DNA of 64,000 nt. Origin: Pseudolysobacter antarcticus. Its GTDB lineage: Bacteria > Pseudomonadota > Gammaproteobacteria > Xanthomonadales > Rhodanobacteraceae. This document shows, piece by piece, positions 18,548 through 27,316 of this stretch (position 1 is its first letter; each line of letters starts with the position of its first letter). Position numbers and translations under genes: made by a program. The stretch is taken from positions 3,162,001 through 3,226,000 of the forward strand of contig NZ_CP035704.1 of assembly GCF_004168365.1 (NCBI RefSeq), written 5' to 3'. The notes under the pieces are model-generated. The model did no database searches, was not told the DNA's origin, and saw only the letters and a list, made by a program, of their open reading frames with translations.

Positions 18548-19966
18548 ATGTCGAACATCCAGATTGATCGTCGCGGTTTTCTCAAGGGTTGCAGTGCCGC
18601 GGCCTTGCTGACAGCCGGCACAAAAAGTTACGCCGTGCTCAACAACACCAGCGCAGCCTCGCAAGACACCTTGGTTGTGGTGTTTTTGCGCGGCGCGATG
18701 GATGCGTTGAGCTTGGTATCGCCGGGTGCCAGCAATTCCAATCGTGCCGCTTACGAGACCGCCCGCGTGGCGACGCGCGTGCCGCTCACCGGCACTGGCG
18801 CGGGTTTGTCGATCGCGAGCGGGCAATGGAATCTGCATCCACGCGCCACGGGTTTGAACACCTTGTATGGGCAAGGTCATCTTGCGATCGTGCTTGGTGC
18901 CGGACAAAAACAACCGCAGCCGGTAATCCGCAGCCATTTCGAGGCGCAATCGAATCTCGAAGCCGGACTCGGTGGCGGCAGTGGCAGCGGGCTCGGCTGG
19001 CTCACACGCCATCTCGGCAGCGCTGGCCTGCCGACAAATGTGCCGGTGCCCTCGATCAGCATGGGCAGCATCACTGCCAGCAGCCTGCTCGGCAGCAACG
19101 AAACAATCACGATGAATTCGGGTTCGGATTTCCGTCTCGATCAGGGCAACTGGCCGTGGAATTCCAACGACACCGATACCGTCGTCGGCGTCAACGGACT
19201 GGTGCAGGTGTTGCCGTCGTTATGGCAATCGAGCGCGCTGCCGATTGCGGCTGCCGGCATCAGCACGCTGGAGGCATTGGCGCAATTTCGCACGGTGAAT
19301 TTCTCGACTTATTCGGCCAGTAATACCGGCGGCTACAAACCCTCCGGCAGCGTTGTTTATCCCGGCACAGGGTTCGGCAGTCAGCTGCAGAACATCGCGC
19401 AACTGATCAAGAAAAGTGTCGGTTTGCGCATCGTCACGCTCGATCTCGGCGGATGGGATACGCACAACGAGCAGGGCTCGCCGGTTAACAGCTACGATTA
19501 TTTCGGCAATCAGGTGCAGACCTTGTCCGAAGGTTTGAATGCGTTCTACAGCGATCTCGCCGGCGACAGCAACGGCAATTACATGCAGCACACCAGCGTG
19601 GTCACGGTCAGCGAATTCGGCCGCCGCGTTCTGGAAAATGCCTCGGGCGGCACCGATCACGGCTACGGCACGGTGATGCTGGCGATGGGCGCAGCGGTGA
19701 ACGGCGGCCAGACTTACGGCACGTTTCCGGGGCTCGGCACCAATCCCGACGGATCCAACCAGTTGTTCGAAGGAGCGGATCTCAACGTCAGCACCGACTA
19801 TCGCCAGGTGCTATCCGAAGCGATCATCCGCCGCCTCGCCAACCCGAACGTGTATTACGTTTTTCCGGGTTACAGCGGTTACACGCCGCTCGGGATTTTC
19901 CAGGGCACGGATCTGCCGCCGACGAATTACGATGCGATATTCAAGAGCGGGTTCGAGTCGAGTTAG
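18548..19966 (+). CDS. DUF1501 family protein, Tat-exported
   Basis: 472 residues. A twin-arginine signal is visible: DRRGFLKG at residues 7-14, then a mild hydrophobic stretch. The DUF1501 (sulfatase-superfamily-like) core shows VVVFLRGAMDALSLVSP, VPSISMGS, RIVTLDLGGWDTHNEQ, VTVSEFGRRVLENASGGTDHG and VNGGQTYGTFPG, with Asp/His residues placed as in alkaline phosphatase-like metal sites. The substrate is unknown. It is paired with the DUF1800 gene upstream. The very C-terminus reads NYDAIFKSGFESS, an F-x-x-G-F-E motif shared with two other exported proteins in this window. Confidence 0.9.
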   Translation: MSNIQIDRRGFLKGCSAAALLTAGTKSYAVLNNTSAASQDTLVVVFLRGAMDALSLVSPGASNSNRAAYETARVATRVPLTGTGAGLSIASGQWNLHPRATGLNTLYGQGHLAIVLGAGQKQPQPVIRSHFEAQSNLEAGLGGGSGSGLGWLTRHLGSAGLPTNVPVPSISMGSITASSLLGSNETITMNSGSDFRLDQGNWPWNSNDTDTVVGVNGLVQVLPSLWQSSALPIAAAGISTLEALAQFRTVNFSTYSASNTGGYKPSGSVVYPGTGFGSQLQNIAQLIKKSVGLRIVTLDLGGWDTHNEQGSPVNSYDYFGNQVQTLSEGLNAFYSDLAGDSNGNYMQHTSVVTVSEFGRRVLENASGGTDHGYGTVMLAMGAAVNGGQTYGTFPGLGTNPDGSNQLFEGADLNVSTDYRQVLSEAIIRRLANPNVYYVFPGYSGYTPLGIFQGTDLPPTNYDAIFKSGFESS

Positions 19967-20014
19967 ATTTTTTCATGCGCCGCAGACCACCGCTTGCGCT
20001 GCGAGCGGTAGGAC

Positions 20015-20917
20015 TCAAACTTCGCTGCACTGAAAATACAAAACGTGTTCCTGATTCAGCGTGAGCGTCTGCCCGAGACTGATCGTGCCGGTGCGGCGCA
20101 GATGAAATTCGTCGCGATGCAGATGCAATTCGTCATCGTCGCCGAGCTTGACATACGTGCCGTTGGTCGAGCGATCCGACAGCATGAAATGGCCGCGCTT
20201 GTATTCGATCATGGCGTGGTTGCGCGATATCCAGTCGGCCTCGATCACGAGATCGTTGCTCGCGTCGCGGCCCAGCGTGAAGGGTTCGGATGCTTCGTCG
20301 AGTTCGACTACACGACCGCGATAACGCATCAACAAACGGTTGCGCGGCGGCCCGGCATCTTCACTGCCGATCACCCGTTGCACCATCGTCAAATGCGATG
20401 TGGTGTTCTGCCACAACACATCGACGATCTCGATCGGCTGCTGCTTGCCGGCGACGCGCGCCTGCCCCAGCGAACGTGTTTGCAACATCGCCACACTGGT
20501 CAATGACTTCAGCGTGCTCGCGGTGGTGACGATCTGCTGGCGCTTGGCCAGCGCGGTCATGCGCGCCGCGACATTCACTGCATCGCCGTAGACATCGCCG
20601 TCCTCAACCAAGGTATCGCCGTGATGCAGGCCGATACGGATGGCGAGATTGTCACGACGGAATTCGACATCCTCATCGACGCGACGGTGCATGTCGACCG
20701 CAGCCAGCAAGCCTTGAATGGCGCCGGGGAAAACCACCATGATCTCGTCACCGATGGTCTTGATAACACGACCGCCGTGAGTCGTAACGACCTCGCTCAA
20801 TGCGGCCAGCACACTCGCGATAATGCGCCGAGCCGCGACATCGCCGCGCTGCTCGAACAAGCGCGTGCTGCCGCTGACATCGGCGAACAGGATCGTGCTG
20901 GCGTGAGTGATGGTCAT
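20015..20917 (-). CDS. Class III nucleotide cyclase domain fused to FHA domain
   Basis: 300 residues from the ATG at 20917. Residues about 1-165 are a class III adenylate/guanylate cyclase domain: TILFADVSGSTRLFE (first metal Asp), IGDEIMVVFPG (second metal Asp), and IRIGLHHGDTLVEDGDVYGDAVNVAARM (catalytic Asn/Arg region). Residues about 215-285 are an FHA phosphothreonine-binding domain (FTLGRDASNDLVI, ISRNHAMIEY, LSDRSTNGTYV). Fusion suggests cyclic-nucleotide production gated by a phosphorylated partner. No Ser/Thr kinase lies nearby. It is cytosolic, with no membrane segment. Confidence 0.88.
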   Translation of the reverse strand: MTITHASTILFADVSGSTRLFEQRGDVAARRIIASVLAALSEVVTTHGGRVIKTIGDEIMVVFPGAIQGLLAAVDMHRRVDEDVEFRRDNLAIRIGLHHGDTLVEDGDVYGDAVNVAARMTALAKRQQIVTTASTLKSLTSVAMLQTRSLGQARVAGKQQPIEIVDVLWQNTTSHLTMVQRVIGSEDAGPPRNRLLMRYRGRVVELDEASEPFTLGRDASNDLVIEADWISRNHAMIEYKRGHFMLSDRSTNGTYVKLGDDDELHLHRDEFHLRRTGTISLGQTLTLNQEHVLYFQCSEV

Positions 20918-21029
20918 CGGCAGCAATGATAGGTTACTGGCAAGGCTTTTAGAAACATCTTGCTCGCAGCCAGCACGTCAAAATCAGGCTGAGCTGGCTA
21001 CAAAATCTTTCACGACCGACCGCGCAAAC

Positions 21030-22013
21030 TCAAACGATCGCGCCCAAGGCGATTTTTCCAACCTTGCCGGGACGCGCGATATGCGTGAGCGCAGCCTGGA
21101 TTTCGTTCATCGGATATTCGCCTTCGAGTGGCAAATCGAGTTGCTTGTTCGCCACCAGCGTTACCGCCTCGGCGATCAATGCACGTTTGGCATCGGCACT
21201 CGATGCATCGAACAACGCGCCGCCCCAGAAACCGCGGATCTGGATATTGGCGAAAATCAGCTTGCCCGAATCGATCTGCATCGGTTGGCCCGACATAGAT
21301 CCGAACGAGATCAGCTGCGCATCCTTGCCGAGTATGCCGAGCAGTTGCAGCGATGTCGTGCCGCCAACCGAGTCGATCGCACGAATCACCGGGCTGCGAC
21401 CCGTCACTTCGCGCGCCTTGCGCGCCCAACCTTCGTCGTCGCTGGAAAATACGTGTTCGGCGCCGATGGCTTGAAGCTCCGCGATGCCCTCGGCACGACG
21501 CACGAGATTGATCACATTGATGCCTTGCGCGCGCGCGAGCTGGATGATGATGCGGCCCACCGTGCCATTCGCCGCGCTCTGCACGATCCAGTCGCCGGAC
21601 TGCAAACGCATTTCCTGCATCAGCAGGATTGCGCTCAGCGGCATCGCAAACAGTTGGCACGCGGCATCGTCGGAAACGGCATCGGGCAACGGCACTACCA
21701 TCGCAGCCGAAGCAGTGAAATATTCGGCCCAGACATTCGACGCAAACGAAACCGCAACGCGCTGACCGTGCTGAAATCCGCTCACGCCTTCGCCGAGTTT
21801 CTCGATACGTGCAACACCTTCCGAACCCGGAATCGCCGGCAACGGCGGACGATAACCGTAGGCGCCGCGAATGATCGCGATGTCGTGATAATGAATCGGC
21901 GACTTGATCAGTTTCAGCAGCACCTCGCCGGCTTTCGGCTCGGGCACCGGCAACTCGCGCAATGCCAGGACTTCTTTCGGATTGCCGAATTTCTCGTAGA
22001 CGAGTGCTTGCAT
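21030..22013 (-). CDS. MDR-superfamily reductase (enoyl-reductase/quinone oxidoreductase-like)
   Basis: 327 residues. GroES-like N-terminal domain (VPEPKAGEVLLKLIKSPIHYHDIAIIRGAYGYRP, PAIPGSEGVARIEKLGEGV) followed by a Rossmann fold (WIVQSAANGTVGRIIIQLARAQGINVINLVRR). The usual zinc ligands are missing, and the Tyr-His-Asp segment resembles mitochondrial 2-enoyl thioester reductase (MECR/ETR1). NADPH-dependent reduction of an enoyl-CoA or enoyl-ACP is therefore likely. GGAG precedes the ATG. It is transcribed after the E1 gene (51 bp gap), so an acyl-CoA related role is plausible. Confidence 0.85.
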   Translation of the reverse strand: MQALVYEKFGNPKEVLALRELPVPEPKAGEVLLKLIKSPIHYHDIAIIRGAYGYRPPLPAIPGSEGVARIEKLGEGVSGFQHGQRVAVSFASNVWAEYFTASAAMVVPLPDAVSDDAACQLFAMPLSAILLMQEMRLQSGDWIVQSAANGTVGRIIIQLARAQGINVINLVRRAEGIAELQAIGAEHVFSSDDEGWARKAREVTGRSPVIRAIDSVGGTTSLQLLGILGKDAQLISFGSMSGQPMQIDSGKLIFANIQIRGFWGGALFDASSADAKRALIAEAVTLVANKQLDLPLEGEYPMNEIQAALTHIARPGKVGKIALGAIV

Positions 22014-22064
22014 GATGATCTCCGGTTGCGCAGTGGATTCAGAATATTCGCCGGGCGCGGCGAC

Positions 22065-24338
22065 TCAGGATTTGAGCAAGGCCAGCGCGCCGTCGATCAC
22101 GCTTTGATCGGATGGCAATACCAGCGTCGCGGCGCCGGCGAGCGGCGTGTAGGTGTCTTCGCCGACCACGCGCGCAATTGGTTTTTTGCCGAAACCCGCT
22201 TCGACGATCGCGGTGATGATGCCCTCGCCGACGCCGGCGCTGCGCCGGCCTTCGTCGACGATCAGGATGCGTTGGCACTCGCCGGCATGCTTGCCGATGA
22301 ACTCCGCATTCAGCGGTTGCAGCCAACGCAGATCGAGCACGCGTATTTTGATCTTGTGCTGCGTTTCGAGCGCACGCGCGGCGCGCAGGCTCATTGGCAC
22401 GCCGTTACCGAAGGTGATGATCAGCAAATCCGTGGCGTCTTCGTGATAGACACGACCTTCGCCAAGTGTCATTGCCTGATCGAGCGGCGGATACGCGAAC
22501 AGCCATTGCCCGTCACCCGCTTCGTACAGATCCTTGGTCATGTACAACGCGATCGGTTCGAGAAAAGCACACACACGGCCATCGACTTTCGCCAGTGCCA
22601 TCAGGGTGCGCAGCATGCTCGCGGCATCATCGCCGCGCGACGGACAGGCAACGATCAGGCCCGGAATATCGCGCAAGGCGGTGATCGAATTGTCGTTGTG
22701 GAAATGTCCGCCGAATCCTTTCTGATAACCGAGCGAGGCCATGCGCAACACTATCGGATTGCGATACTGGCCGTTCGAGAAAAACTGCAGCGAGCACGCC
22801 TCGCCACGAATCTGGTCGCAGGCGTTGTGGAAATACGCGAGGTACTGGATCTCCGGAATCGGCAACATGCCCATATTGGCGTAACCCTGCGCCATGCCGA
22901 GAATGGTCTGCTCGTCGAGCAAGGTATTGAACACTCGCCCGCTCTTGAATGCCTTGTGCAAACCTTTCGTCACCGTGTATACGCCGCCCTTCGCAGCGAC
23001 GTCTTCACCGAACAGCAGCGTCTCGGGATATTTGCAGAAGATGTCGAACAGCGCGTTATTGATCTGGATGGCCAAATGTTTAGGTGGCTGTTTCTCGGGC
23101 AGCTTTTCTGCGCTGCCGAAAATCTCCAGACGCCTTTCCGCGTAATCTGCGCGTTTCGCTTCGGCCGTTACTTTTTCGGCGTGATACGGCGCCAGCGGCT
23201 CGATGATTTCAGCGAGCGAGGTGAGCTTGATGCGTTTGTCGGCGTTCTCCGCGGCGGCCATGCAACGCACGCGCGTCGCCTCGTACAAAGCCAGCAAGGT
23301 GGTCTTGTCGAACAGGCCGGATGCGAGTGCAATCTCGGCGGAACGCAGCAGCGGATCCTGGGCTTCGGCGGCAAGCAATTCTTCGAGCGCGCGATATTCG
23401 ACTTCAAAATCCGTGCCGGCATGACCCATCAAACGGGCCGTGCGCAGATGCAGGAAAGTCGGCTTGCGCGTGGTGCGGCAGTGATGCACGGCGCGCGCAA
23501 CCTGCTCGTAACCTTCAGCCAGATCGAGGCCGTTAGCGTAGAAATAAGCGAGATCGTTGCGATGGCGGAACGAGTTGCCGATCCAGCCGCTTGGCGTCTT
23601 GGTCGAGATGCCGATGCCGTTGTCCTCGCACACAAACAACACCGGTGCTGGCAACTGCTGATAGGCCGCCCACTGTGCCGCGTTGAACGCGCCTTGCGCG
23701 GTGGAATGATTGGCCGAGGCATCGCCGAACGAGCACACCACGATGCTGTCGTCGGGAATCGGCAATTTGTGCTGGATGCGTTTGCCCTGCGCGATCGCCA
23801 GCGCAGTACCTAGCGCCTTCGGCAGATGCGAGGCGATCGTCGATGTCTGCGGCAACACCCACAACGGTTTTGAACCCCACACTTTGTGCCGGCCGCCCGA
23901 GGCCGGATCGTCCTTGCTCGCGGCAAAACTCAAGGCCGAATCCATGATCGGATCCATGCCTGGCAATTTGCGAAAACGCTCGGCCATGAAACCGCCGGAT
24001 CGGTAATGCAGGAAAGCCGGATCGGTGTGGCGCGTGAGCCGCGCAACCATCGCATTGCCTTCGTGGCCCGAGCTGCCGATGGTATAGAACACCTTGTTCT
24101 GAACGCGCAAAACGCGCGCCATCAAATCGAGATGCCGCGAGTTCAACTGCGACTGAAACAGCGCGAGAAAATCCTGCGTCGTGCACAAACTGTCGGGTAG
24201 GATCGGATCGACCAGCGCCGGACGCGGCGATACCGGACCTTCGTAATTCCTGACAAATTCGCTGAAATTCTGATCGACAACTTCGGCGCGGTTGACGTTC
24301 TTGGCGCGGGCAGAAATCGGTGCGGCGGATACGGACAT
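22065..24338 (-). CDS. Fused alpha-beta E1 component of a 2-oxoacid dehydrogenase
   Basis: 757 residues from the ATG at 24338; an upstream in-frame ATG at 24524 would run over the neighbouring gene. Residues about 50-400 are the E1-alpha module, with HYRSGGFMAERF, the thiamine diphosphate motif starting GDASANHSTAQG (205) and ending CEDN (240), and HLRTARLMGHAGTD. Residues about 421-757 are the E1-beta module (LLFGEDVAAKGGVYTVTKGL, RVFNTLLDEQTILGMAQG, DEGRRSAGVGEGIIT). The fused form decarboxylates a branched-chain or related 2-oxoacid and acylates an E2 lipoyl domain. No E2 or E3 gene is in the window. The true substrate cannot be fixed from sequence. Confidence 0.9.
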   Translation of the reverse strand: MSVSAAPISARAKNVNRAEVVDQNFSEFVRNYEGPVSPRPALVDPILPDSLCTTQDFLALFQSQLNSRHLDLMARVLRVQNKVFYTIGSSGHEGNAMVARLTRHTDPAFLHYRSGGFMAERFRKLPGMDPIMDSALSFAASKDDPASGGRHKVWGSKPLWVLPQTSTIASHLPKALGTALAIAQGKRIQHKLPIPDDSIVVCSFGDASANHSTAQGAFNAAQWAAYQQLPAPVLFVCEDNGIGISTKTPSGWIGNSFRHRNDLAYFYANGLDLAEGYEQVARAVHHCRTTRKPTFLHLRTARLMGHAGTDFEVEYRALEELLAAEAQDPLLRSAEIALASGLFDKTTLLALYEATRVRCMAAAENADKRIKLTSLAEIIEPLAPYHAEKVTAEAKRADYAERRLEIFGSAEKLPEKQPPKHLAIQINNALFDIFCKYPETLLFGEDVAAKGGVYTVTKGLHKAFKSGRVFNTLLDEQTILGMAQGYANMGMLPIPEIQYLAYFHNACDQIRGEACSLQFFSNGQYRNPIVLRMASLGYQKGFGGHFHNDNSITALRDIPGLIVACPSRGDDAASMLRTLMALAKVDGRVCAFLEPIALYMTKDLYEAGDGQWLFAYPPLDQAMTLGEGRVYHEDATDLLIITFGNGVPMSLRAARALETQHKIKIRVLDLRWLQPLNAEFIGKHAGECQRILIVDEGRRSAGVGEGIITAIVEAGFGKKPIARVVGEDTYTPLAGAATLVLPSDQSVIDGALALLKS

Positions 24339-24402
24339 GATCGGGGTAACCTGGGTTGATCGATGCGGCGGCACAAACTCCGCGCGCACCAAGTGGCAGA
24401 AA

Positions 24403-24894
24403 TTATGGCGCGGTGATCGCGCCGTCGGCGCTATAACGGCAGCCCGGGAGAATACGCTCGATATCCTTGAAACTCGGGCTGATGCACTGCCAACTGATGC
24501 CCATCGTATTGACGCGTGTGACATCGGCGATCAGTTCGATCCGGCCATTGGCCACACCGGATTTAGCATCGTAGGTCAGCACCAGACGATCACTGAGCAG
24601 ATCCATGCGCACCAGGCTTTGACCGTGATATTCCGTCGGCGCCGACAAACCGACATCGGCATTGCTGATCGGTGGTTTGCCGTTGCTCAGCATGTATTCG
24701 GTGAACGCCACTTTGGCGCTGCCGCTGGCGCGTACAAAATCGTCGCGGATCATCGCGGCGCGCGCCAAACTCTCCGGCGTGTTTTCATTCATCGCCGGAC
24801 TGCCCGCAACCTGCGCCGTTTTGTAACGATCGAACGCGAATAATCCGAGCAGCACTGCGACCAGCATCAGCACGAACAACCCGACATATTTCAT
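24403..24894 (-). CDS. Membrane-anchored pilin-like protein lacking a prepilin signal
   Basis: 163 residues from the ATG at 24894. One N-terminal membrane helix (MKYVGLFVLMLVAVLLGLFAF) is followed by a soluble domain. The body resembles the globular part of type IV major pilins: AKVAFTEYMLSNGKPPISNADVG corresponds to the segment after the pilin spine helix. The end, WQCISPSFKDIERILPGCR, has the two cysteines of the C-terminal disulfide loop, with L-P before the last Cys. The prepilin peptidase site (G then FTLIE) is absent, so it should not be processed or polymerised as a pilin. The ribosome site is weak. The same protein could be a generic DUF; I am moderately sure of the pilin likeness. 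Confidence 0.65.
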   Translation of the reverse strand: MKYVGLFVLMLVAVLLGLFAFDRYKTAQVAGSPAMNENTPESLARAAMIRDDFVRASGSAKVAFTEYMLSNGKPPISNADVGLSAPTEYHGQSLVRMDLLSDRLVLTYDAKSGVANGRIELIADVTRVNTMGISWQCISPSFKDIERILPGCRYSADGAITAP

Positions 24895-24977
24895 CGCTTG
24901 CGGCACGCCATTCTCCGAGCAATACGCGTTACCAAATCTGCGCGGCAAGAATTACCGCGCGATCATTCGCCACAAAA

Positions 24978-26159
24978 TCAGAATGCATTGATACCGGTAA
25001 TTTCGCGCCCGACCACAAGCTGATGCACGGTTTCAGTGCCTTCGTAAGTGATCACGGATTCGAGATTCAGGCCATGGCGGATCGGACAGAATTCGGTGGT
25101 GATGCCGGCGGCACCGAGAATATCGCGTGCCTCGCGGGCGATGTCGATCGCCATGCGACAGTTGTTCCACTTCGCCAGCGATACCTGCGTCGGCTGCATC
25201 TTGCCGGCATCTTTCAGACGGCCAAGTTGCAGCACCAGCAATTGCGCGAGCGTGATGCGTCGCGCCATGTCGGCGAGTTTGAGTTGCACCGCTTGCGTGG
25301 CACCGATCGGCTTGTTGAACAGGATGCGCGTTTTGGCATATTCCGATGCTTCGGTGAGGCAGGCGATGGCCGCGCCGATCGGCCCCCAGGTGATGCCGTA
25401 ACGCGCCTGCGTGAGACAGCCGAGCGGGCCTTTCAAACCTTTGACATTGGGCAGGCGGTTGGCGTCTGGCACACGCACGTTGTCGAAGAAAAGTTCGGAC
25501 GTGACCGATGCACGCAGCGACATTTTGCGATGGATGTCGCGTGTCGCAAAACCCTTCATGCCGCGCTCGACGATGAAGCCTTGAATGCCATCATCGGTAC
25601 GCGCCCAGACGATCGCGATGTGCGCAAGGCCGCCGTTGGTAATCCACATCTTGGCGCCGTTGATGATCCAGTCATCGCCGTCTTTTTTCGCATGCGTTTT
25701 CATGTTCGCCGGATCGGAGCCACCGTGCGGTTCGGTCAGGCCGAAGCAACCGATCACCTTGCCCTGCGCCATCTGCGGCAACCAGCGCACACGCTGTTCT
25801 TCCGAGCCGTAAGCAAAAATCGGATACATGCACAACGAGGATTGCACCGAAACAAAGCTGCGGATGCCGGAATCGCCGCGCTCAAGTTCCTGACAAATCA
25901 GGCCGTAACTCACCGCGTTCATTTCCGCGCCGCCGTACTGGCTTGGCAACGACGAACCGAGCAGACCGAGTTCGGCAATTTCGGGAATCAGATCGAGCGG
26001 GAACACGCCCTTGTCGAAGCAATCGCCGATGATCGGCAACACCCGCTCGTCGGTGAAGCGCGCCACGGTATCCTGCACCATGCGTTCGTCATCGCTGAGC
26101 ATAGAACGGATATCGTAGAGGTCGACGGGATTGAGATTGAGGCGACCGGAATCGGCCAT
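24978..26159 (-). CDS. gcdH: Acyl-CoA dehydrogenase, glutaryl-CoA dehydrogenase-like
   Basis: 393 residues covering a full acyl-CoA dehydrogenase: N-terminal helices, the FAD-binding middle beta domain (CFGLTEPHGGSDPANMKT, WITNGGLAHIAIVWART) and C-terminal helices. The catalytic Glu lies in VITYEGTETVHQLVVGREITG. The motif set, including GSSLPSQYGGAEMN, RSFVSVQSSLCMYPI and IRHGLNLESVITYEGT, is that of glutaryl-CoA dehydrogenases, which oxidise and decarboxylate glutaryl-CoA to crotonyl-CoA in lysine and tryptophan breakdown. The ALDH7 gene at 11764 would act earlier in lysine degradation. The gene is divergent from a deacetylase. Confidence 0.87.
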   Translation of the reverse strand: MADSGRLNLNPVDLYDIRSMLSDDERMVQDTVARFTDERVLPIIGDCFDKGVFPLDLIPEIAELGLLGSSLPSQYGGAEMNAVSYGLICQELERGDSGIRSFVSVQSSLCMYPIFAYGSEEQRVRWLPQMAQGKVIGCFGLTEPHGGSDPANMKTHAKKDGDDWIINGAKMWITNGGLAHIAIVWARTDDGIQGFIVERGMKGFATRDIHRKMSLRASVTSELFFDNVRVPDANRLPNVKGLKGPLGCLTQARYGITWGPIGAAIACLTEASEYAKTRILFNKPIGATQAVQLKLADMARRITLAQLLVLQLGRLKDAGKMQPTQVSLAKWNNCRMAIDIAREARDILGAAGITTEFCPIRHGLNLESVITYEGTETVHQLVVGREITGINAF

Positions 26160-26384
26160 GGCGGCATGCTCGGATGAGTGAAGGGAAGCGCAATAGTTTA
26201 GCCGGGACGCGGCCTTGCGTCACGCCGATAGATTCCTCATCGGTTCATTTTGGCTTGCGTACCCGGGGGTTTTTAGTCGGATATTTCTCGATGCAACGGT
26301 GCGTGCTGAATTTGCAAACCGCTGCAATCTGTTTGCGCGTGCTGGCGATTTTTCAATTGATGGCCGCAGCGACGACAGTTTCTC

Positions 26385-26390
26385 TATAAT
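26385..26390 (+). promoter_or_regulatory. Candidate -10 box for the deacetylase gene
   Basis: TATAAT lies 29 bp upstream of the ATG at 26420, in the 260-bp divergent region. TTGATG at 26357-26362 is 22 bp away, too far for a strong sigma-70 pair. Confidence 0.5.
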
Positions 26391-26419
26391 TGCTATTGTT
26401 TTTTCGAACTCGGCCGACC

Positions 26420-27247
26420 ATGCGTGTGCCCGTACTCACCTATCACGGCGTGAATGTTGCCGGTGATGCTTACGTCGGAAACGACCATGTCGCGCTTGCA
26501 GTCGACTTGCGTCTGATCAGCGATGCCGGCCTGCGCATCGTGCCGCTGAGCTGGGTCGTGCAGCAACTACTCGGACTTGCCGCACGCGATCTGGATCATT
26601 GTGTCGCTCTCACTTGCGACGATGGCAGCGACTACGATTATTTCGATCTCGATTATCCGCCGCACGGTCGGCAGCGCAGCTTCTTCAATACGCTGCTGGA
26701 TTTCCGTCGCGAGCGCGGTTTCGCCGCGCAACCCGATCTGCATCTGACCAGCTTCGTAATCGCCTCGCCCGCTGCCCGCCGTGAAATGGATCAGCGCTGC
26801 CTGTTCGGGCGCGATGCGTTACGCAGCAACTGGTGGCGCTCGGCGCAGACGTCCGGGCTGATGTCGATCGAGAACCACAGCTGGGATCACAATCATCCGG
26901 AGCTCAGCGGCAACGGGCCGTATGGCATGCCGCGTGGATCGTTTCTCGACGTGAACAATCATGCCCGCGCCGATGCGGAAATTACCGCGGCGGCTCGCTA
27001 CATCGATGGCGTGATCGCGCCGCAACGTTGCAGTCTGTTCTGTTATCCGTTCAGTCATGTCAGCGATTATCTGCGCAGCGATTATCTGCCGAATCATCAA
27101 GCCGAACACGGCATGCTCGCAGCATTCGGCGACGGCGCCACGCCGATTACTTTCGACAGCGATCGCTGGAATCTGCCGCGCTACATCTGCGGTTACCATT
27201 GGAAATCGCCGGACGAACTCAACGACTTGTTGCACGCGGGAACTTGA
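26420..27247 (+). CDS. Polysaccharide deacetylase-like protein
   Basis: 275 residues from the ATG at 26420 (MRVPVLTYHGVNVAG). It has the NodB-type features: VLTYHGV at the start, motif 1 as LTCDDGSDYDY in place of the usual TFDDG, and motif 2 ENHSWDHNHPEL supplying two metal-binding His. FCYPFSHVSDYLRS resembles motif 3. The Asp-Asp and His pair needed for a metal-dependent de-N-acetylase are therefore visible. There is no signal peptide, unlike most family members, so it would act in the cytosol or be exported by another route. The substrate is unknown. Confidence 0.8.
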   Translation: MRVPVLTYHGVNVAGDAYVGNDHVALAVDLRLISDAGLRIVPLSWVVQQLLGLAARDLDHCVALTCDDGSDYDYFDLDYPPHGRQRSFFNTLLDFRRERGFAAQPDLHLTSFVIASPAARREMDQRCLFGRDALRSNWWRSAQTSGLMSIENHSWDHNHPELSGNGPYGMPRGSFLDVNNHARADAEITAAARYIDGVIAPQRCSLFCYPFSHVSDYLRSDYLPNHQAEHGMLAAFGDGATPITFDSDRWNLPRYICGYHWKSPDELNDLLHAGT

Positions 27248-27316
27248 TCATCTGCGGCGAGACGGAAAATTTCCGCGCACTCGCGCAGGCAAATGAATTC
27301 GCGATAAGTCGCGCGA

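Noticed and set aside
20907-23813. 968-codon plus-strand frame
   Set aside because: It is antisense to the MDR reductase and the E1 gene, both with full catalytic motifs; its composition (Arg, His, Asp, Ala) is typical of antisense frames in GC-rich DNA.
24339-24524. 62-residue N-terminal extension of the E1 protein
   Set aside because: It would overlap the pilin-like gene and has no similarity to E1 N-termini; the ATG at 24338 is preferred.
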